The position numbers were made by a program, and so were the translations under genes. From the NCBI GenBank assembly GCA_012511615.1, contig JAAZFS010000104.1, forward strand, positions 1-10,700: a stretch of DNA of 10,700 nucleotides, written 5' to 3'. Below the pieces are notes generated by a model that was not told the DNA's origin, did not search any database, and saw nothing but the letters and a program-made list of their open reading frames with translations. Origin of the DNA: Elusimicrobiota bacterium (GTDB taxonomy: Bacteria > CG03 > SLGR01). This document shows positions 8,301 through 10,700 of the stretch, piece by piece. The first letter of the stretch is position 1, and each line of letters begins with the position of its first letter.

Positions 8301-9004
8301 CACTTAAGCCTGTTGATCTTGATGAGGAGCGTCGCCAGCTTGAAAATCTCTTAAAGAGGCCTGCTTCGGAAGAAGAGTTTGTCCTGTATCTAAACCATCC
8401 GGGTGATGCCTTAAAGACTATTCGGTTTCAGGAAGAGTATGGCGATCCCAATAACCTTCCTTTAGATGTCTGGTTTGAAGGGCTTCAAGCAGGTGAAGAG
8501 ATGAGGTTCAATGATAGTTATGGCAAGCCGCATCTTTTCTATCTAGTTGCAATTTCCTCTCCAGATGATAGGGGCTACAGTATAGTACGCTACAATCTGG
8601 ATGGAGAATCATTCTCCAGTCAGGTAAAAGTTGCAAATGGTACAGCTCTCGAGGTGGAAGAAGTGCCTATGGCCGAGAAGGGCAATCATTACCATGTCGC
8701 TTCTCCTTGCACAGGAGACCTCTGGGAAGTTTATGTACGTCCAGGATCTTTTGTTAAGAAGGGTGATGAAATATTTAATGTCACCATAATGAAGCAGGAG
8801 AAGGGCGTTTTTGCTCCAGTTGATGGGATAGTTAAAAGAGTCCTCAAGTTTGCCAACTACAAGAAAGACAAAAAGATGGTGCCGGTTAAAGAGGGGGAAC
8901 TTATAATTGAGTTGGCCCCAGTTCCCCTTGAGTGTGCAAACTGCAAGTTTCATATTCCTGATGAGATTTACAGCTTCTGTCCCGCCTGCGGCAAGTCCCT
9001 CTAA
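5315..9004 (+). CDS. Pyruvate carboxylase-like biotin enzyme with C-terminal zinc ribbon
   Basis: A 1229-residue single-chain carboxylase (usual ~1150). Biotin carboxylase, about 15-465: ATP-site K169 before a Gly-rich loop, ERDCTVQRNHQK (C240, K248), E301-V-N303-T-R305. Linker to ~538. Carboxyltransferase, ~539-840: DTTTRD with metal ligand D549, then Q552; R619, Y626, K723 (carbamylated Lys in LKDMAG), H753 and H755, and T889 in the following PC-conserved region (to ~1010). The biotinyl domain (~1125-1195) carries K1160 in IMKQEK rather than the usual MKM. C1207, C1210, C1222 and C1225 form a terminal zinc-ribbon-like tail. By analogy it uses ATP and bicarbonate to carboxylate pyruvate to oxaloacetate. 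Changes at several conserved carboxyltransferase positions (T551, H588, Q893) leave another 2-oxo acid substrate possible. AGGA at 5301-5304 precedes ATG by 10 nt. The biotin ligase gene lies 33 nt upstream. Confidence 0.88.
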   Translation: MKRKKFEEFLKEIKGKKVLVANRGIPARRLMRSMRDELGAIPVLAVTDIDKTAPFITGARDILLLGKNPNAYLDLDRLIKLAKANDIDAIHPGWGFAAEDATFPEKCRDAGMIFIGPPSGPMQLLGNKVSARQLAKKIGVPIVPGTEGAVDFEEARAAAKELGFPVMLKSEGGGGGRGIYEIYSQEELEGAFEKASMLAQASFGNPKIFVEKLLTDVRHIEIQVIADQYGNAFAFDERDCTVQRNHQKLLEMTPSPWPGMTEKLREKLKEYSVKLIKEANYYSLATVEFMVDKEGQPYMIEVNTRLQVEHGITETRYGIDLVEEQTAIAFGSELRFNKKNTKPFYKAFQVRINCEDPQNNFTPNSGRITRYISPAGPGVRLDSCVTGGYDFPSVYDSAAALLITYGKTWDKVFGIMNRALNEYLVSGVKTTINFLKKIINHPVFRSGKYSTDFIAKTPELMYYQDKESEALRLARLVADISARGYNRFVELGEYRGTEDKRVGRFEPVMPDFPREDKFRSPYPRRDRKLLLEYIRDSGYIHFTDTTTRDVTQSNSGNRFRVGEDRLIGPYMDRCGFFSIENGGGAHFHVAMLANMTYPFREAREWNNFAPDTPKQILVRSTNLLGYRPQPKNLMDITGKMICENYDIVRCFDFLNHVENMRPTAEMVLNSETNIFEPAISLSWAPGFDTAHYLQVAEEILEMVADIRKILPEEAQFDIILGLKDMAGVCPPRFIGELVGELRKRYPGLILSYHRHYTDGLFIPTVGAAAAAGAHIVDTGIGASVRWYGQGDVLATAAYMEGELGLKTNLNKDMIRTTNFLLKQIMPYFDRYTAPWFKGIDHDVVNHGMPGGATSSSQEAALKQGYIHLLPYILRYLALTRQIIKYHDVTPGSQITWNTAFLAVTSAYKKGGTGRVEFMLDTFEKAINLPENEMTEELRRERLMIYCDSNDAFRDLLLGKFGRLPLGFPPDWVYESAFGNKYKSVLEKRTDESPLKTLKPVDLDEERRQLENLLKRPASEEEFVLYLNHPGDALKTIRFQEEYGDPNNLPLDVWFEGLQAGEEMRFNDSYGKPHLFYLVAISSPDDRGYSIVRYNLDGESFSSQVKVANGTALEVEEVPMAEKGNHYHVASPCTGDLWEVYVRPGSFVKKGDEIFNVTIMKQEKGVFAPVDGIVKRVLKFANYKKDKKMVPVKEGELIIELAPVPLECANCKFHIPDEIYSFCPACGKSL

Positions 9005-9038
9005 TATTTATAGAGCGAATACCTTAAATTTATCGTAT

Positions 9039-9054
9039 TGTGACAAAAGTCACA
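9039..9054. promoter_or_regulatory. Perfect CRP/FNR-family-type palindrome before the fetAB-like genes
   Basis: TGTGACAAAAGTCACA: TGTGA-N6-TCACA with complete symmetry of the outer six bases and an AAAA centre. This is the half-site pattern of CRP, and of HcpR in some anaerobes (TTGTGA-N6-TCACAA); base 9038 is T, giving TTGTGA on the left. It lies 55 nt before ATG 9110. The DNA could also form a 6-bp hairpin in RNA, but no T-run follows, so a terminator is unlikely. The site is seen directly; the regulator is inferred by pattern. Confidence 0.55.
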
Positions 9055-9058
9055 TTAG

Positions 9059-9108
9059 GGACTAGAGAAAAAATCTGTCCTTAGAGTGTGGCAGAAAGTT
9101 GGGCTTTC
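9059..9108 (+). other. Two tandem small hairpins in the leader of the ABC transporter gene
   Basis: GGAC-T-AGA (9059-9066) pairs with TCTGTCC (9074-9080), giving seven base pairs with one bulged T and an A-rich loop. GAAAG (9094-9098) pairs with CTTTC (9104-9108) around TTGGG, ending one base before ATG 9110. The second hairpin would hold the only G-rich stretch before that start. Seen by eye; stability was not calculated. Confidence 0.35.
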
Positions 9109-9109
9109 A

Positions 9110-9736
9110 ATGTTTCTAATAGAAAATCTTTTTTACCAAGATATACTTGAGATTGATTCTGCTCTCTTTAATCAAGGTCAGCTGACCTATATTTGGGGTG
9201 AGAGCGGTAGCGGAAAAACTACTCTTCTAAAGCATTTTAACCGCATGCTTTCTCCAGATGCCGGTACAGTTTATTATAGGGGTGAAGATATATCTAAGCT
9301 GGATCCAATCCATCTTCGCCGTCAGGTATCTATGCTTCCCCAAAAACCCCTGATTTTTCAGGGGGATATTCCATATAATCTGGCAGTCGGCGCCATTTTT
9401 TCTGGCAAGCCTTATCCAGACAAGGAAAAAATATCAAAGGCTTTGGATATAGTGGAGCTGAAAGTATCTTTAGAATCTTCTCCAAGCGTTCTTTCTGGTG
9501 GCGAACTCCAACGCCTGTCTCTTGCCAGGCTAATAATTGCAGACCCTGAAGTTTTTCTCCTAGATGAACCCTCATCCTCGCTGGACAAGGGAAATGAACG
9601 CGCAGTAATGAAAAGCCTAACCGCCTATCTAAAAGATCAGAAAAAAACTGCAATAATAATCTCTCATTCAGAAGATATAGCAGCAGAGTTTTCCGATAGG
9701 ATAGTCAGATTGATTGATGGGAAAATAATAGAATGA
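9110..9736 (+). CDS. fetA: FetA-like ABC transporter ATP-binding protein (YbbL type)
   Basis: A 208-residue cytoplasmic ATPase with all motifs in order: Walker A GESGSGKTT (30-38), Q-loop in LPQKP, signature LSGGELQRL (128-136), Walker B VFLLDEP (148-154) with catalytic E153, D-loop SSLD, and switch H186. It powers the membrane protein encoded immediately downstream; in E. coli the FetA-FetB pair is linked to iron export and peroxide resistance. I chose ATG 9110 because the protein then begins MFLIENLFYQ, the usual first strand of an ABC domain; GTG 9086 would add eight residues of no family resemblance. The leader contains a CRP/FNR-type palindrome and small hairpins. The stop overlaps the next start in ATGA. 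The pairing with FetB drives the name; the transported substrate is untested here. Confidence 0.8.
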   Translation: MFLIENLFYQDILEIDSALFNQGQLTYIWGESGSGKTTLLKHFNRMLSPDAGTVYYRGEDISKLDPIHLRRQVSMLPQKPLIFQGDIPYNLAVGAIFSGKPYPDKEKISKALDIVELKVSLESSPSVLSGGELQRLSLARLIIADPEVFLLDEPSSSLDKGNERAVMKSLTAYLKDQKKTAIIISHSEDIAAEFSDRIVRLIDGKIIE

Positions 9737-10515
9737 CTGGTAAAATAATAGAGCTCTCATTTCTTCGGCTTTTTATTGCTTATGTTTTTCTCTTTGCTCT
9801 CATATCCCTTCTTTCCTTTCGTCGGATAAAGCGCGAGAGAGAACTTCTTTATGCAATGCTAAGAATGACTCTTCAGCTGGTCTTTGCAGCCTATGTGCTT
9901 GTATTTATTTTCAAGAATGCCAGTCCTTTTTACACTGTTTTTGCTGTGGTTTTCATGGAAGTATTTGCAATAAGAAATATTTATAAAAGGGTCCGTTTTC
10001 CTCTGAATCCTCCTTTAAGAAAGACCATAGCACTCTCAATGGGATTGGGCAGTTCTATAAGTTTAATATTTTTTATTTTCTTTGTTATTGGAGTGACCCC
10101 CTGGTATGAACCTAGATACATTATTCCCATATCTGGAATGATAATAGGAAACTCTATGACAGGAATATCTCTTGGCGTATTTAAGCTCCTTGAAGGTTTG
10201 ACGACGGAAAAAGAAAGTGTTGAGGCAGCTCTTATGCTGGGCGCTACACCTGAAACTGCTTCACGCTCGGTTGTCCATTCGGCTTTTGATGCGGCACTTC
10301 TTCCAATGATAAATAACATGATGGGGATGGGAATAGTTTTTCTTCCGGGCTTGATGAGTGGTCAGATTCTTGCCGGAGCATCCCCTCTTGTATCCATCCG
10401 TTATCAGCTTGTCATTATGCTCGCCATAACTGGGAGCGTCATACTTACAGTCCTTATTTTTATAAGACTTGCCCTTAAAAATTTATTCAATCAGGCCGCC
10501 CAACCCCTCTTTTAG
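9733..10515 (+). CDS. fetB: FetB-like ABC transporter permease (UPF0014/YbbM family)
   Basis: A 260-residue inner-membrane protein, the usual family length, with about seven hydrophobic segments (roughly 12-32, 38-58, 62-82, 98-122, 132-152, 195-215 and 225-248). Family signatures are clear: GMIIGNSMTGISL (135-147), the cytoplasmic coupling segment EAALMLGAT, and GIVFLPGLMSGQILAGASPL with P205-G206-L-M-S-G210-Q211, followed by SIRYQLVIM. It forms the membrane pore for the ATPase encoded just upstream, with which it overlaps by 4 nt. The characterised E. coli pair exports iron; a different metal or metabolite cannot be excluded. It is the only complete gene in the window that ends in TAG. Confidence 0.85.
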   Translation: MTGKIIELSFLRLFIAYVFLFALISLLSFRRIKRERELLYAMLRMTLQLVFAAYVLVFIFKNASPFYTVFAVVFMEVFAIRNIYKRVRFPLNPPLRKTIALSMGLGSSISLIFFIFFVIGVTPWYEPRYIIPISGMIIGNSMTGISLGVFKLLEGLTTEKESVEAALMLGATPETASRSVVHSAFDAALLPMINNMMGMGIVFLPGLMSGQILAGASPLVSIRYQLVIMLAITGSVILTVLIFIRLALKNLFNQAAQPLF

Positions 10516-10532
10516 ATAAATAGGATTAAAAA

Positions 10533-10541
10533 TGTTATACT
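10533..10541 (+). promoter_or_regulatory. Extended -10 promoter upstream of thiG
   Basis: TGTTATACT: TG, one base, then TATACT (five of six matches to TATAAT). No good -35 is visible (TTAGAT at 10512-10517 is weak), as is usual for extended -10 promoters. Transcription would begin near 10548, leaving a leader of about 42 nt, too short to hold a TPP riboswitch of the kind that often controls thiamine genes. Confidence 0.45.
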
Positions 10542-10589
10542 ATTTATTTATACAAAGTAATTATTCTTCAAGACGGAGATTTTAGATAA

Positions 10590-10700
10590 ATGGATGAATT
10601 AAAAATTGCAGGAAAAGTTTTCAAAAGTCGGTTTTTTATAGGGACGGGAAAGTTTGCTTCACCCTCTCTAATGGTTGAAGCTGTCTAGAAAAGTGGGGCG
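10590..10700 (+). pseudogene. thiG: Start of thiazole synthase ThiG, interrupted by in-frame TAG; cut by window edge
   Basis: From ATG 10590 the frame gives MDELKIAGKVFKSRFFIG, then TGKFASPSLMVEAV, a TAG at 10686-10688 (codon 33), and KSGA up to the edge. ThiG proteins begin in just this way (E. coli GTGKFAS...LMVEAIRASG), so homology continues across the stop in the same frame. ThiG builds the thiazole ring of thiamine from 1-deoxyxylulose 5-phosphate, dehydroglycine and ThiS thiocarboxylate. GGAG at 10575-10578 lies 11 nt upstream. The interruption could be a true nonsense mutation, a base error near the end of a contig or read, or recoding; upstream fetB uses TAG as its normal stop, which argues mildly against general recoding. 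The rest of the gene is not visible, so calling it a pseudogene is provisional. Confidence 0.65.

Noticed and set aside
10511..10594. Repeated TTTTAGATAAAT at the fetB stop and the thiG start, close to the BioR consensus TTATMKATAA
   Set aside because: One copy overlaps a coding end, the other a start codon; neither is next to the biotin genes and the match is imperfect, so coincidence is the simplest view.
10686..10688. Pyrrolysine at the thiG TAG
   Set aside because: No pyl genes in the window, ThiG is not a known pyrrolysine protein, and fetB ends with an ordinary TAG.

Overview
The window is a compact bacterial stretch of moderate-to-low G+C (low forties by eye). Every gene I can support is on the + strand, and neighbours mostly overlap by 4 nt or lie a few to about 150 nt apart. 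I cannot name the organism. A B12-type radical SAM protein, an RNase D with HRDC domains, a DUF3820 protein and a FetAB-type exporter suggest a Gram-negative, probably anaerobic or microaerobic lineage. That is inference only. Several starts are non-ATG or lack a clear Shine-Dalgarno sequence.

Left part (1-2514): a C-terminal tail resembling a B12-binding radical SAM protein is followed by a complete second radical SAM protein with a degenerate Rossmann-type N-terminus. Next come a LysE-family exporter and, overlapping it by ATGA, a small DUF3820 protein. Middle (2534-4250): ribonuclease D, and a flavin reductase-like protein whose strong ribosome binding site lies inside the end of the RNase D gene.

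Core (4400-9004): a promoter-like region leads into a biotin-protein ligase without a DNA-binding domain. Behind it is a 1229-residue pyruvate carboxylase-like enzyme, a single chain with biotin carboxylase, carboxyltransferase and biotinyl domains. The ligase presumably biotinylates its neighbour. The carboxylase is the most distinctive gene here. It keeps the metal ligands and the catalytic Lys and Thr of the carboxyltransferase, but has changed several otherwise conserved residues, carries MKQ instead of MKM at the biotin site, and ends in a four-cysteine zinc-ribbon-like tail.

Right part (9005-10700): a leader with a perfect TGTGA-N6-TCACA palindrome and two further small hairpins precedes a FetA/FetB-type ABC transporter pair, overlapping by ATGA. 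An extended -10 promoter then leads into the start of thiG (thiazole synthase), which the window edge cuts. Its reading frame is interrupted by an in-frame TAG at codon 33, although ThiG-like sequence continues past it.

No tRNA, rRNA, CRISPR array, insertion sequence or transposase was seen, and no gene-free stretch exceeds 300 bases.
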